A stretch of DNA of 64,000 nt from Corallococcus macrosporus DSM 14697 (GCF_002305895.1 NZ_CP022203.1:2830501-2894500); one strand, 5' to 3'; positions 50,165 through 63,849 are shown, numbered from the stretch's first letter. Notes: a model not told the origin generated them from the sequence alone. Numbers and translations are program-made.

Positions 50165-50434
50165 CTAGCTCGCCGCCACCTGGGCCACCAGGAGGATGCC
50201 CCCCCAGACGAGCGCCATGCCCACGAGCGCCAGCGCCACGTTGCCCGCGGACCACTCGCGGCGCTCGCCCGGGCCCTCCAGCGCCTTGAGGCGCTGGGCC
50301 AGGCAGCTCGCGCAGCGGTTGATGCCCTCGAACTGCGTGGTGCATTCCCGGCAGATGACGCGCCGGCACTCCACGCAGACGCCGAGGCCGGCGCGCTCCG
50401 GGTGGTAGTGGCAGCGGCCCGAGCCCTGAATCAT
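50165..50434 (-). CDS. Small B-box zinc-finger membrane protein
   Basis: An 89-residue protein. Residues 8-44 carry a B-box-like zinc site: C8, H11, C20, C23, C28, C31, C41, C44 in CHYHPERAGLGVCVEC and ICRECTTQFEGINRCASC. One transmembrane helix lies near 64-85. This small-domain-plus-helix form is common in bacteria and is often fused to rhomboid or other membrane proteins. It is first in the MoxR-DUF58 operon, 3 bp before the DUF4129 gene. Possibly a membrane adaptor. Confidence 0.85.
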   Translation of the reverse strand: MIQGSGRCHYHPERAGLGVCVECRRVICRECTTQFEGINRCASCLAQRLKALEGPGERREWSAGNVALALVGMALVWGGILLVAQVAAS

Positions 50435-50486
50435 GCCGCCACCTTAACGCACACCCGGGCCCGCCGTACCACTCCCGAAAGCGGGA

Positions 50487-52043
50487 CTAGAGCTCGTCGA
50501 GGAACTCGTCGTTGTAGGTGTAGCGCGACAGCCGCTTCACGAGCGCCTCCATGGCCTCCACCGGCTTCACGGAGAAGAGCATCTGCCGCAGCTTCTTCAC
50601 CTTCTCGTACTCGCGCAGGGTGAAGAGCTTCTCCTCCTTGCGGGTGCCGGACTGGGCGATGTTGACGGCCGGGAAGACGCGCTTCTCCGCCAGGAGGCGG
50701 TCCAGGGTGACTTCGGAGTTACCCGTGCCCTTGAACTCCTCGAAGATGACCTCGTCCATGCGGCTGCCGGTGTCGATGAGCGCCGTGCCGATGATGGTCA
50801 GCGAGCCGGCCTCCTCCGTCGCGCGGGCGGCGCCGAAGATGCGCTTGGGGCGCTCCAGGGCGCGGCTGTCCACGCCGCCGGACATGGTGCGGCCGGAGTT
50901 GTCCACCTCCTTGTTGAAGGCGCGGGCCAGACGCGTAATCGAGTCCAGGAGGATGACCACGTCCTTGCCGGACTCCACCAGCCGGCGCGCGCGCTCCAGG
51001 GCCAGCTCCGCCACCTTGAGGTGGTCCGCGGTGGGGCGGTCGGAGCTGGAGGCCAGCACCTCCGCCTTGATGCTCCGCCGCATGTCCGTCACTTCCTCCG
51101 GCCGCTCGTCGATGAGCACCACCATGACGTGGCACTCCGGGTGGTTGGAGAGGATGGCCTGGGCGATGCGCTGGAGCATGATGGTCTTGCCCGTCTTCGG
51201 CGGGGCGACGATGAGCGCGCGCTGCCCCTTGCCAATGGGCGAGATGAGGTCCAGCACCCGGGTCACCATCTCCTTGTGCCCGTTCTCCAGCTTGAGCCGC
51301 TCGGTGGGGTCCACCGACGTCAGGTCCGCGAAGTGCGGCAGCCGCGGCGCGCCCTCCAGGGGCCGGCCGTCCACCGTGTCCACCTTCTGGATGACGCCCT
51401 TGTGGCCCCGCATCTGCGCGAAGGCGGTGACGTACTGGCCCTGCCGCAGCCGCAGCTTCTGGACCAGATTCTTCGGCAGCTCCGGGTCGTCCGGCGCCGC
51501 CAGCAGGTTGCGCTTGAGCTGACGCAGGAAGGCGTTGGGGCCCTTGACCTCCGTGTCCAGCACGCCCTCCACCGGCGACAGGTTCGCCTGCTGCGAGGCC
51601 TGGTGGCCGCCGCCGTGTTGCCCGTGGCGCCGGTGCTCCTGCTGGCCGCCGTGCGCGGGCTGCTGCTGTGGCTGTTGCTGCGCCTGTTGCTGTTGCTGCT
51701 GGGCCTGCCGCTGCCGGTACTGCTCCAGCTCCTGCGGCGTCAGGAAGACCTGGACCTGCTGGCCGTCCGGCCCCGGCTGCATGCGGTAGGCCTGGCCGTC
51801 CGGGGTGAAGTGGACCTGCGCGCCACGACGGCGGCGGCGGCGGCGGCGGCGGCGGCCCCCCGCCTGTCCAGGCTGCCCGGGGGCGCCACCTTGCGCGCCA
51901 GCCGCGCCGGAATCGCCGTCATCAGGCCCCTCATCGTCACCCTCGTCGCCCCCGTCATCGTCCGGCTCGGGCGGCGCGACGGCGCGGGCGGCGGGAACAG
52001 GGGGGGCATCACGTGGGTCGCGGTTATCGGGGTTTTCGCTCAT
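50487..52043 (-). CDS. rho: Transcription termination factor Rho with Arg/Gln-rich N-terminal extension
   Basis: A 518-residue hexameric RNA-dependent ATPase. The motor domain (about 240-518) is complete: PPKTGKT P-loop (281-287), LIDERPEEVTDM, ILLDSITRLARAFN, Q-loop region NKEVDNSGRTMSGGVD, R-loop RKEEKLFTLREYEKVKKLRQ. The first 165 residues replace the usual N-terminal helical domain: acidic stretch, ten arginines in a row (64-73), then a Gln-rich block (111-152) with Gly/His. The RNA-binding cold-shock-like domain at 165-240 is diverged. ATG 52043 was chosen because the frame upstream is non-coding in character. It could be the main or a second Rho of the cell. Confidence 0.95.
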   Translation of the reverse strand: MSENPDNRDPRDAPPVPAARAVAPPEPDDDGGDEGDDEGPDDGDSGAAGAQGGAPGQPGQAGGRRRRRRRRRRGAQVHFTPDGQAYRMQPGPDGQQVQVFLTPQELEQYRQRQAQQQQQQAQQQPQQQPAHGGQQEHRRHGQHGGGHQASQQANLSPVEGVLDTEVKGPNAFLRQLKRNLLAAPDDPELPKNLVQKLRLRQGQYVTAFAQMRGHKGVIQKVDTVDGRPLEGAPRLPHFADLTSVDPTERLKLENGHKEMVTRVLDLISPIGKGQRALIVAPPKTGKTIMLQRIAQAILSNHPECHVMVVLIDERPEEVTDMRRSIKAEVLASSSDRPTADHLKVAELALERARRLVESGKDVVILLDSITRLARAFNKEVDNSGRTMSGGVDSRALERPKRIFGAARATEEAGSLTIIGTALIDTGSRMDEVIFEEFKGTGNSEVTLDRLLAEKRVFPAVNIAQSGTRKEEKLFTLREYEKVKKLRQMLFSVKPVEAMEALVKRLSRYTYNDEFLDEL

Positions 52044-52310
52044 GTGGGTTCCAGACTGTGTGCGCCCCGGGCGGCCGCTCCACGAGGAGGGCGGGGACGC
52101 AAGGTGACTCAGGCCGTGGGACAGGAAGCGGACGCGGGGCCGTGGTGACGAGCAGGCCGAACCGCCGGTTCCTGGAGCACCCTGGCGGCCCAGAGCCGTC
52201 CGGGGTGCGGAGATAACAGTAACAGAGGCCGGGGACGGCGCCGCCGGTTTTTTCGCGCGGTGTCGTCCGCCGGACCCCACCCCCTGCTTCGGGGGCGGCC
52301 TCGCGGGCCT
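52044..52310. other. Intergenic region between rho and sppA
   Basis: Holds the rho leader and the sppA 3' flank, both on the minus strand. A hairpin CCCCC-GAAGCA-GGGGG (52281-52296, no T-tract) follows sppA. The rho side shows a TGTTATCT-like -10 about 165 bases upstream of the start but no convincing -35. No open frame of coding character was seen. Confidence 0.5.
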
Positions 52311-54788
52311 TCAGCGGACGGTGACCTGGAAGGGCAGCATCGCCTTCAGGCCCGGCTGGAGCAGCGTCAGGTTCAGCCCGGCCGAGCGGGCCAGCGCCCG
52401 CAGGGACTCCGGCAGGGCGGGCTCCGGCGGGGGCATCAGGGACAGCGCCGCGCGCACCCCGGGCTCACCGCCCAGCGCGGAGAGGAAGCCCCGCGCCTCG
52501 CCCATGACGACCAGGTCCAGCTCCTCGTCGGGGGGGATGCCCGCGCGCAGCCGCGCGGCGTCCACGGCGTCCAGCAGGCCGCCCAGCTTGTCCACCAGCC
52601 CGCGCGCCAGCGCGTCCTGGCCGCTCCACACCCGGCCCCGGGCGACCTCGTCCACCTTCGCCTTGTCCAGCTTCCGCCGCAGCGCCACCTCGGTGATGAA
52701 GTTGTCGTAGGAGGCGTCCGCCCACGCCTGGGCCGCGTCCTGCTCCTCCTTCGTCCACGGGCGCCACGGGTCCAGGATGTCCGCCAGCGGCGCGCGCGTC
52801 AGGCTCTCCTGGTGGATGCCCAGCAGGCCGCCCAGCAGCCCCTCGACGGCGGGCTTGATGTAGAAGACGCCAATGCTGCCCGTCAGCGTCGTGGGCGAAG
52901 CGAACACCTCGTGCGCCCCGATGGCGGCGTAATAGCCGCCGGACGCGGCGTAGTCGCCCATGGAGGCGATGACGGGCTTGTGCTTCGCCGCCTCCCGCAC
53001 GGCCTCGTACATCAGGTGGGACGCCAGCACCTCGCCGCCGCCCGAGTCCACGCGCACGACAATGGCCGCCACGCTCGGGTCCGACTGCGCCTGCTCCAGC
53101 GCGCGAAGCACCGTCTCCGCGCCCGCCAGCCGGCTGAAGCCCAGCGGGTCCTCGCGGCTGCGGCCGCCGATGATGTCGCCCAGCACCGGCACCACGGCGA
53201 TGCGGCGCCGGCGGGCCCAGCGGTCCTCGCGCTCGTCGCGCGGCGCGTACGTGGTGCTGAAGCGCCCGCCCGGAATCAGCTCCGCCACCTTCTTGTCCAG
53301 GTCCGCCGTGGCGATGATGCCGTCCATCAGCCCCAGCTCCACGGCGCGCTTCGGCTGGGGGAGGCCCAGCGCCCACAGCTCGCGCAGCCGCTCCACGGGC
53401 ACCTTGCGGCCTTCCTGCACGGCCTTCTCGTAGAGGGCCACCTCCGTGTCCAGGTAGGCGTTGGTGGACTCCAGGGCCGCGTCGCTGGGCTCGCTGCGGG
53501 AGAGCTGCTCGGGGGCCGTCTTGAAGCGGCCCACCCGCGCCACGTCCCAGTGCACGCCCAGCTTCTCCATCGTCCCGCCGTAGTTCTGCAGGTGCAGCGC
53601 CAGGCCGTTGACGTAGAGGATGGACTCCTGCAGCGCGTAGACGCGGTCCGCCGCCGAGGCGACGAAGTAGCCCAGGTCGTCCGTGGACAGCACCACCGCC
53701 ATCACCCGCTTGCCGGCCGCGCGCAGCCGCAGCAGCGCCTGGCGCAGCTCCTCCGCCTTGCCCCAGTTCACCCCGGGCAGGCTCTCCAACTTCACCACCA
53801 CGCCAGCCAGCCGCTCATCCTGCGTGGCCAGGTCCAGCCACCGCGTCAGCCGCAGGTACGGGTCCGCCTCGCTGACGCCCAGCCAGGAGAGGACGGGGCT
53901 GGTGCCGCCGCTCAGGGCGTCATTCAAGTCCAGCATCGTCACCACGCCGCCGCGCGGGGTGATGGAGCGGTACGTCTCCGTCGACAGCCGCACCGCCACC
54001 AGGTGGTCCAACCCCGCGTTCGTCCCGCCCGCCGCGTAGGTGAGGCCCAGGTGCGAGGTGTCCACCGTGGCGGCCACCTGGAGCGCGAGGGGCACCCCGG
54101 AGGCGAAGCCATGGGACACGCCCGCGCCCAGGCGGAGGCCCGGAACCACCTCCGCGTTGAGGGTGTAGGTGGCCTGGCCCCGGCGGAAGGCGCCCTCGGA
54201 GAAGAGCCAGTCCACGCCCAGCGTGTAGCGCTCACCCAGGGGCCGCATGCCCACGCCCAGGTTGTACTGCCGCTTCAGCGCCAGCGTGCCCTCGGTGGGG
54301 GCGTTGACGTCGCGCACCACCGCGCCCAGCGACAGCGCCCGCAGGGGCCGCGCGGTGAGGCCCACGTCGAAGGTGTCCAGCGCGTCGACGTCCCGGTTGG
54401 ACGCGCCGTAGGAATGCCACGAGCCGCCCAACTGCAGCGTGCGCGTGCCCAGGGAGAGGCCCAGCGAGGTGCGCCGGTAGTCCGGCTCCGCCCGCCCGCG
54501 AATCCACTCCATGGAGCCGCCCAGGCCCAGGCCCAGCAGGCGCGTGGCCAGGAAGACGCCGTCCCCCAGGCCGTCATGCACGAGGTTGCGCTCGTGCAGG
54601 TAGAAGAGCTGGCTGCCGTCGACGAAGCCCAGGCCCGCGGGGTTGAGCGACAGGGCCGTGGCCTCGTCCACCAGCGCGGCGCCGGTGGGCGGCAGCGTCA
54701 GGCCCCGGGAGGGCAGGCCGGGCTGGCTGATGACGCTCGTCTGGGCGAGCGCGAGGCTGGGGAGGAGCAGGAGGGCGAGCAGGCGCAT
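52311..54788 (-). CDS. sppA: SppA-type signal peptide peptidase with N-terminal beta-barrel
   Basis: An 825-residue exported protein. After a signal peptide (MRLLALLLLPSLALA) come about 270 residues of alternating beta-strands with a PorV/FadL-like start (DEATALSLNPAGLGFVDGSQ, LFYLHERN; later RLGAGVSHGFASG), predicted as an outer-membrane barrel. Then follow the two SppA halves. The catalytic dyad is present: Lys423 in GRFKTAPEQLSRSEPS and Ser616 in MGDYAASGGYYAA. Normal SppA is inner-membrane anchored; here no helix is present, so the protease may act at the outer membrane. An ATG at 54809 is an alternative start. Confidence 0.88.
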   Translation of the reverse strand: MRLLALLLLPSLALAQTSVISQPGLPSRGLTLPPTGAALVDEATALSLNPAGLGFVDGSQLFYLHERNLVHDGLGDGVFLATRLLGLGLGGSMEWIRGRAEPDYRRTSLGLSLGTRTLQLGGSWHSYGASNRDVDALDTFDVGLTARPLRALSLGAVVRDVNAPTEGTLALKRQYNLGVGMRPLGERYTLGVDWLFSEGAFRRGQATYTLNAEVVPGLRLGAGVSHGFASGVPLALQVAATVDTSHLGLTYAAGGTNAGLDHLVAVRLSTETYRSITPRGGVVTMLDLNDALSGGTSPVLSWLGVSEADPYLRLTRWLDLATQDERLAGVVVKLESLPGVNWGKAEELRQALLRLRAAGKRVMAVVLSTDDLGYFVASAADRVYALQESILYVNGLALHLQNYGGTMEKLGVHWDVARVGRFKTAPEQLSRSEPSDAALESTNAYLDTEVALYEKAVQEGRKVPVERLRELWALGLPQPKRAVELGLMDGIIATADLDKKVAELIPGGRFSTTYAPRDEREDRWARRRRIAVVPVLGDIIGGRSREDPLGFSRLAGAETVLRALEQAQSDPSVAAIVVRVDSGGGEVLASHLMYEAVREAAKHKPVIASMGDYAASGGYYAAIGAHEVFASPTTLTGSIGVFYIKPAVEGLLGGLLGIHQESLTRAPLADILDPWRPWTKEEQDAAQAWADASYDNFITEVALRRKLDKAKVDEVARGRVWSGQDALARGLVDKLGGLLDAVDAARLRAGIPPDEELDLVVMGEARGFLSALGGEPGVRAALSLMPPPEPALPESLRALARSAGLNLTLLQPGLKAMLPFQVTVR

Positions 54789-54836
54789 ACGCCCCGGGAC
54801 TCTAGGCATCAGGCGTCCCGGGACAAGCGCCCTGCG

Positions 54837-56036
54837 TCACCAGTCCTCGGTTCCGGACACACCGTCGAGCGGGTCCCCGTCGTTCTTCTTCCTGTCCTGC
54901 GCCTTGCCGCGGCCGCCGCGGTCCTCGGAGGACCAGTCCTCCATGCCGCCGCGGTTGTCCAGCGGGTCCCGGCTCTTGGTCACCTTCTCGCCGAGGCTGT
55001 TCACCAGGTGGTTCACCACCCGCTCCATCTCCTGCTTGAGCTGGCCGAACTCGTCACCCTGGACGGACATGCGGCGCCCCGCCAGCCGCTGGCCGGTGCG
55101 CGCGTCGTAGTAGCCCAGCGTCAGCTCGGTGCCTTCACCCTGGGCGCGCAGGGTGCCCACGAGCGCCCGGTCCAACCCCAGCGACTGGAGCATGGCCGCC
55201 ACGCCGGAGGCCTTCTCCCCGGCGCGGTTCACCTCGCCCGCCACCCGGTCCAGCTTCGCGTCATAGGCCTTGTACGAAGAGGTGGGCACCAGGTTGGCGG
55301 TGAGCTCGGTGTCGTCGGTGGCCACCTCCATGATTTGGCCGTGCTGGCGGAAGCCCGGGCGCTCCACGCGCAGCAGGTGCTTGCCAATGGTCAGCGCGGG
55401 CAGCGTCACCGGCGTGTAGCCCACGGCCTCGCCGTCCACGAACACGCGCGCGCCCGAGGGCCGCGAGTTCACCGTGGCGGTGCCGCGGAGCTGGGAGGTG
55501 CGGCTGGTGGCCACCTGCACGCGCAGGGAGAGGAACTCACGCGTGAAGCGCTTGGGGGACAGCTCGTGGGTGGGCGACAGCGCGATCAGGTCGATGAGCG
55601 CCAGCTTCGCCTCCTCCACCTCGCCGCGCAGGTGCAGCACGGCGGCGTACAGCGCCAGCGCGTCACACAGCGGCGAGCACCCGCGCATGGCGCCCGCGGC
55701 CCCTTGCAGCTCCTTCAAGGTGGCGCGGACCTTGCGCTCCGCCTCGTCGTACTCCTTCTTGTCGAAGGCGGCGAGGCTCTCCGAGTAGCCCTTCCGCCCG
55801 CGCTCCAGCGAGGCCCGGGCCCCCGGGTCCTCGGGCATGCCGAACAGGTCCTCCGACTTGCGCACCGTCATGCCGGCGAAGTGGGCGAGGGCTTCGTTCA
55901 TGTAGCCCTCCATCTGCACGCTGGACGCCTCGGACGCCGGGTCCATGGACACCAGGAGGGTGCTGACGCGGCGCGCCTGGGGCGGGGCCGCGAGGGCCAG
56001 CGCGGGGAGGAGGGCGGCGAGGGCGAGGACTTTCAT
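54837..56036 (-). CDS. PEGA-domain secreted protein
   Basis: A 399-residue protein with a signal peptide (MKVLALAALLPALALA), a helical TPR-like middle (KGYSESLAAFDKKEYDEAER; CDALALYAAVLHLRGEVEEA), a PEGA domain (about 215-280: TVNSRPSGARVFVDGEAVGY, TPVTLPALTIGKHLLRVERP), and an acidic tail where GDPLDGVSGTEDW echoes RDPLDNRGGMEDW. PEGA domains are surface or S-layer-like beta modules. ATG 56036 was chosen for the signal peptide. Likely an operon with the next PEGA gene upstream and sppA downstream. Confidence 0.85.
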   Translation of the reverse strand: MKVLALAALLPALALAAPPQARRVSTLLVSMDPASEASSVQMEGYMNEALAHFAGMTVRKSEDLFGMPEDPGARASLERGRKGYSESLAAFDKKEYDEAERKVRATLKELQGAAGAMRGCSPLCDALALYAAVLHLRGEVEEAKLALIDLIALSPTHELSPKRFTREFLSLRVQVATSRTSQLRGTATVNSRPSGARVFVDGEAVGYTPVTLPALTIGKHLLRVERPGFRQHGQIMEVATDDTELTANLVPTSSYKAYDAKLDRVAGEVNRAGEKASGVAAMLQSLGLDRALVGTLRAQGEGTELTLGYYDARTGQRLAGRRMSVQGDEFGQLKQEMERVVNHLVNSLGEKVTKSRDPLDNRGGMEDWSSEDRGGRGKAQDRKKNDGDPLDGVSGTEDW

Positions 56037-56098
56037 GAGGTGACCTTGAACACAGGCGACGCGTGAGGCGGGGCGGGGATTCAATACCTGCATCCGCC

Positions 56099-57559
56099 TC
56101 AGAATCCGACTCCACCAGAAACGGGGTTGAAGGGGCGGCCCTTGTCCTGGGACGTCGCCACGAAGACGGCGCCGGCCGTCACCGCCGCCGCGCCGCCGAC
56201 CACCGCCCAGAACCACGGGCGCTTGATGAGGGTGGAGAACGAGGTGCCGCTCTCCGCCACGCGGGGCAGGGTGACGCCGTTGACGAAGGCGCGCACCTGC
56301 TCGGCCGCCGCGTCCGGGCCGTTCTTCTTCGCGCCCGGCGCCAGGGCGATCTCCACCCCGCGCAGCCGCGCGTTGGAGCGCAGGTCCCACGCCTGGAGCT
56401 CCGCCTGGAGGTGCCCCTTCTCCCCGCGCGACACCGCCGCCAGCACCACGTAGCGGGCATTGAGCCGCTCGCCAATGGCGCGCGCCTCGGGGGGCGGCGT
56501 GTCCCGCTCGAAGGCCTGCTCGGTGGCGGCGTGGAGGGCCGCGTCACGCACGGCGGACAGGCCGGGGGTGGGCTCCAGCGCCGCCTTCACCTCGGTGCTC
56601 GCGCCGGACGCCACGGACGCGTACTGCGCGAACGCCGAGTAGCCGGGCAGGGACACCACCACGGGGTGCTGGCCGGCGGGGACCTCCACGCCCTTGAGCG
56701 GCGTGACGCCCAGCGCCTTGCCGCGCATGACGACGCTCGCGCCCGCGGGCTGGGACTCCACCACCAGCGTGCCGGCCGGGCGCGCCGTCACCTCGGCGCG
56801 GGCCTGGTCGAAGGCCTTCAGCACGTCCTGCCCGAAGAGGGCGGCGTCGGGCGTCATGGCCGGCTCCGCCACCACGGCGAGCTTGAACGCCTCCATGCCG
56901 CCGGGGGAGTCCCCGTTGAGAATCCGCGAGGCGCCCAGGAACAGGTACGTCCGGGCCAGCCGCTCCGGGTTCAGCTCCGCCGGGTGCTGGATATAGGCCT
57001 CCGCCGCGGCGCGGAACTTCGCCTCCGCGGCCTCGGGGTCCAGGTTGTCGTAGTCCGACCGGCCCTGCTCGAAGAGCGTGTCCGCGCGCGTCAGCGACGC
57101 CGGCGGGGGCGGCGGGAAGGCCGCGCCCAGGTCCACCAGCTCCACGCCGCCCAGCTTCAGCCGGCGCAGCAGCTCGTCCTCCAGCTTGACCGCGGCCTCT
57201 TCCACCACCGACGTCCGCGCCACCGCGAAGAGCGCCACCGGCCCGGTGGCCGTCACCGCCGCGCTGGCCACCGCCGACTCACCCGAGAGCGCCGGCGCCG
57301 CCTCGGGCTGGGCCACCGTCGGCGCATCCGGCGTCACCCGCGGCTTGACGGCCGCCTCGTCGGTGTCGTTCGGGGAGCCGAAAATCCGGGGCTCAATGGA
57401 TTCCTCGTCATCCGCCGGCGGCGCCTGGGTCGTCTTCACCGGCTGCGTGGTGGCGGGGGACTTCTTGCTGGACTTCTTCTTCCGCGCGGACTGGCCGTAC
57501 GCGGGAGAGGTGGCCAGCATGAACGCGAGGAGCAGGGAGCATCGGCGGAACGTAGTCAC
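56099..57559 (-). CDS. PEGA-domain protein with C-terminal membrane helix
   Basis: A 486-residue protein with a signal peptide (residues 1-23, LLLAFMLATSPAYGQ) from a GTG start at 57559. A Lys/Ser/Pro linker is followed by helical TPR-like repeats (LFEQGRSDYDNLDPEAAEAK; LARTYLFLGASRILNGDSPG), a PEGA domain (GTLVVESQPAGASVVMRGKA, then GVTPLKGVEVPAGQHPVVVS), an alpha/beta part, and a C-terminal membrane helix (FWAVVGGAAAVTAGAVFV). It shares its layout with the 399-residue neighbour 62 bp downstream, so the two are likely an old tandem pair and may interact. Confidence 0.83.
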   Translation of the reverse strand: MTTFRRCSLLLAFMLATSPAYGQSARKKKSSKKSPATTQPVKTTQAPPADDEESIEPRIFGSPNDTDEAAVKPRVTPDAPTVAQPEAAPALSGESAVASAAVTATGPVALFAVARTSVVEEAAVKLEDELLRRLKLGGVELVDLGAAFPPPPPASLTRADTLFEQGRSDYDNLDPEAAEAKFRAAAEAYIQHPAELNPERLARTYLFLGASRILNGDSPGGMEAFKLAVVAEPAMTPDAALFGQDVLKAFDQARAEVTARPAGTLVVESQPAGASVVMRGKALGVTPLKGVEVPAGQHPVVVSLPGYSAFAQYASVASGASTEVKAALEPTPGLSAVRDAALHAATEQAFERDTPPPEARAIGERLNARYVVLAAVSRGEKGHLQAELQAWDLRSNARLRGVEIALAPGAKKNGPDAAAEQVRAFVNGVTLPRVAESGTSFSTLIKRPWFWAVVGGAAAVTAGAVFVATSQDKGRPFNPVSGGVGF

Positions 57560-57666
57560 GGCGCGGATGCTAGCCGAGCCGGGGCCCCGTCTCAAAAGCC
57601 TGCCGCGCACGCGGGCCCCTCCGGGGTGGGGAGGGACCCGCGCTGGCGCCAGTGATTCCGCCCTGA

Positions 57667-61989
<4,323 letters not shown>

Positions 61990-62260
61990 GGTCGTCAATC
62001 CACAGGTGAGAACGCCCCGCACCCCGAACGCGGCGCGCGACCCGCGCACTCCTCACGTTGGGGGTAGCAGAGGTATGTAACAGGGCGCCGGGACTACCAT
62101 GCCACCCTGACATTGGGAACGAATTCGGGGGGTTGCGCACTCTCCAACAGTGCCTACCTATACGCCTGTCCAGTCCTGTTCGCCAGCAGAACCCCGCTCC
62201 AACCCCGCGGAATTCCGAGGTTGGAGGCTCTTTGGCTGGGGGAGGGTGCGGGCGGACTCG

Positions 62261-62926
62261 CTACGGCGTCGCGTCGCGGGCCTTTCCCCACGAGCCGTCC
62301 TTGAAGATGCGCACGCCCTTGCCGCTCCCGCCGCCAATCATGCCGGGGATGGTGGCCTGGAGCGGCCTGGCGCCGGGCGGCTGGTAGACGACGCGGGCCC
62401 TGCGGGCGGCGGGGAGCGAGGGGCTGGTGGCGTCCACCAGCAGGTAGAGGGTCTCCCCGTCCACGTGGAGGCGCTCGGGGTCCTGGCGGTGGTTGAGCTC
62501 GGCCAGCAGCTCGCCGTCATCCAAGGTGGAGGCCTCGCTGCCCAGCAGGCGGACCTTCACCCGCAACCAGCTCGCCGGCGGGGCGCCTTGCTGACTCGCG
62601 TGGTCGCGCACGCCCTGGATGATGACAGCGACGTCGGCGCCGTTGCCGGGCGCGTTCTTCGCCGCGAGGCGCAGGCCCGTCTGCTTGCTGTTGTCGGTGT
62701 CGAGCAGCACCGTGGTGTTGGCGCAGCGGTTCTTGCACGCGTCGCCAAACGGCACCTTGTCGAAGCGCAGGCGCATGGCGAAGTCACTGCCCTGGGGGCC
62801 GATGACGGCGTTGACGATGACGGGGCGCTCCCCCTCCGGAGGTGCGGTGTAGCGGAAGGTGGCGCGCTCCTTGGCGGCGAAGGCGGTGCCGGCGAGCAGG
62901 GTGCAGAGGAGCAATGGGCGCTTCAC
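62261..62926 (-). CDS. Exported protein of unknown function
   Basis: A 221-residue protein with a GTG start after GGGGAGGTC and a signal peptide (KRPLLLCTLLAGTAFAA). The mature part is beta-rich: RATFRYTAPPEGERPVIVNA, AMRLRFDKVPFGDACKNRCA, TTVLLDTDNSKQTGLRLAAK. The run DTDNSKQTG resembles the 'xDTDxNxxTG' motif of DOMON/fibronectin-like periplasmic proteins. Two cysteines (CKNRC) could form a disulfide. Divergent from the MBL gene with a 105-bp gap. No family was recognised with confidence. Confidence 0.75.
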   Translation of the reverse strand: MKRPLLLCTLLAGTAFAAKERATFRYTAPPEGERPVIVNAVIGPQGSDFAMRLRFDKVPFGDACKNRCANTTVLLDTDNSKQTGLRLAAKNAPGNGADVAVIIQGVRDHASQQGAPPASWLRVKVRLLGSEASTLDDGELLAELNHRQDPERLHVDGETLYLLVDATSPSLPAARRARVVYQPPGARPLQATIPGMIGGGSGKGVRIFKDGSWGKARDATP

Positions 62927-63031
62927 GTGGAGACCTCCCCAGGGGCAAAAAGGGGCCCATTCAAGAGGGAAGGCGCCCGCCGCTTCAAGCCCCGGGCGTA
63001 GAGTGGGGCTTCCCACGAGGAGGATTTCGCG

Positions 63032-63688
63032 ATGCGTGAACCGTACGTGCGGCAGCTCAAGCTCGGGCCCATGGACAACTTCGTCTACCTGGTGGGCCCC
63101 CGGCACTCGGACGAGGTGGTGGTGGTGGACCCCGCGTGGGACGTGGAGGCCATCGAGCAGGCCGTCAAGCAGGACGGCAAGCGCGTGGTGGGCGCGTTCG
63201 TCTCGCACTGCCACTTCGACCACATCAACGGCTTGCCGGACCTGCTGTCGAAGTGGGACGTGCCGGTGTTCGCGCAGCGGGAGGAGGTCCAGTTCTCCCC
63301 GGAGCTGCGCGAGCTGGGCGGCGCGCTGCGGCCCCTGGGGCCGGGCGATGAGGTGCGCGTGGGGGCGGAGACGTTCCAGGCGCTGCACACGCCCGGGCAC
63401 ACGCCGGGCTCGCACTGCCTGCTGGCCGGTGACGCGCTCGTGTCCGGCGACACCGTGTTCATCAACGGCTGCGGCCGGTGTGACATGAGCGGGGGCGACC
63501 CGGAGCAGATGTACCGCTCCCTGTCCCAGGTGCTGGCGAAGGTGCCCGGCAGCGCGAAGCTGTATCCGGGCCATGACTACGCGGACGTGCCGGTGACGTC
63601 CATGGAGGCGGTGCGGGAGAAGAACCCGTACTTCGCCTTCGACAACGTGGACGCCTTCGTCGCGTTCCGCATGCGCCCGCGGAAGTAA
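63032..63688 (+). CDS. MBL-fold metal-dependent hydrolase
   Basis: A 218-residue metallo-beta-lactamase-fold hydrolase of glyoxalase II-like size. The HxHxDH motif is HCHFDH (59-64), with TPGHTPGSH (third His), SGDTVF (bridging Asp) and PGHDYAD (last His) completing a two-metal site. Glyoxalase II and related thioesterases or persulfide dioxygenases share this pattern; the C-terminal substrate helices of true GloB are missing. The start follows GAGGA. It is divergent from the exported-protein gene. Substrate not determined. Confidence 0.9.
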   Translation: MREPYVRQLKLGPMDNFVYLVGPRHSDEVVVVDPAWDVEAIEQAVKQDGKRVVGAFVSHCHFDHINGLPDLLSKWDVPVFAQREEVQFSPELRELGGALRPLGPGDEVRVGAETFQALHTPGHTPGSHCLLAGDALVSGDTVFINGCGRCDMSGGDPEQMYRSLSQVLAKVPGSAKLYPGHDYADVPVTSMEAVREKNPYFAFDNVDAFVAFRMRPRK

Positions 63689-63783
63689 CCGTCCGCGGCG
63701 CGCCTTCCGTGTCTGGCGGCCAACGGGGCCTCACACCGTCGACACGTTTACCGTGAGTGCGCGCCTGTCTATTGAATCGCTCC

Positions 63784-63815
63784 CGGCAGGAGGCGGTCTT
63801 CGCCTGCCGTGTTTT
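63784..63815 (+). terminator. Possible intrinsic terminator after the MBL gene
   Basis: CGGCAGG (63784-63790) pairs with CCTGCCG (63803-63809), followed by TGTTTTC. It lies about 95 bases after the stop and directly upstream of the next gene's ribosome site. Confidence 0.35.
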
Positions 63816-63849
63816 CTCGCAGTCCAGGCGTCGAGTCAGGAGCGTTCTC

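Noticed and set aside
51830-51860. CGG-rich repeat tract considered as an assembly artefact or regulatory repeat
   Set aside because: It is in frame and encodes the ten-arginine run of Rho; no frame disruption.
52260-56066. 1268-codon plus-strand open frame opposite sppA and the PEGA gene
   Set aside because: Shadow of genes with clear domains and catalytic residues on the other strand.
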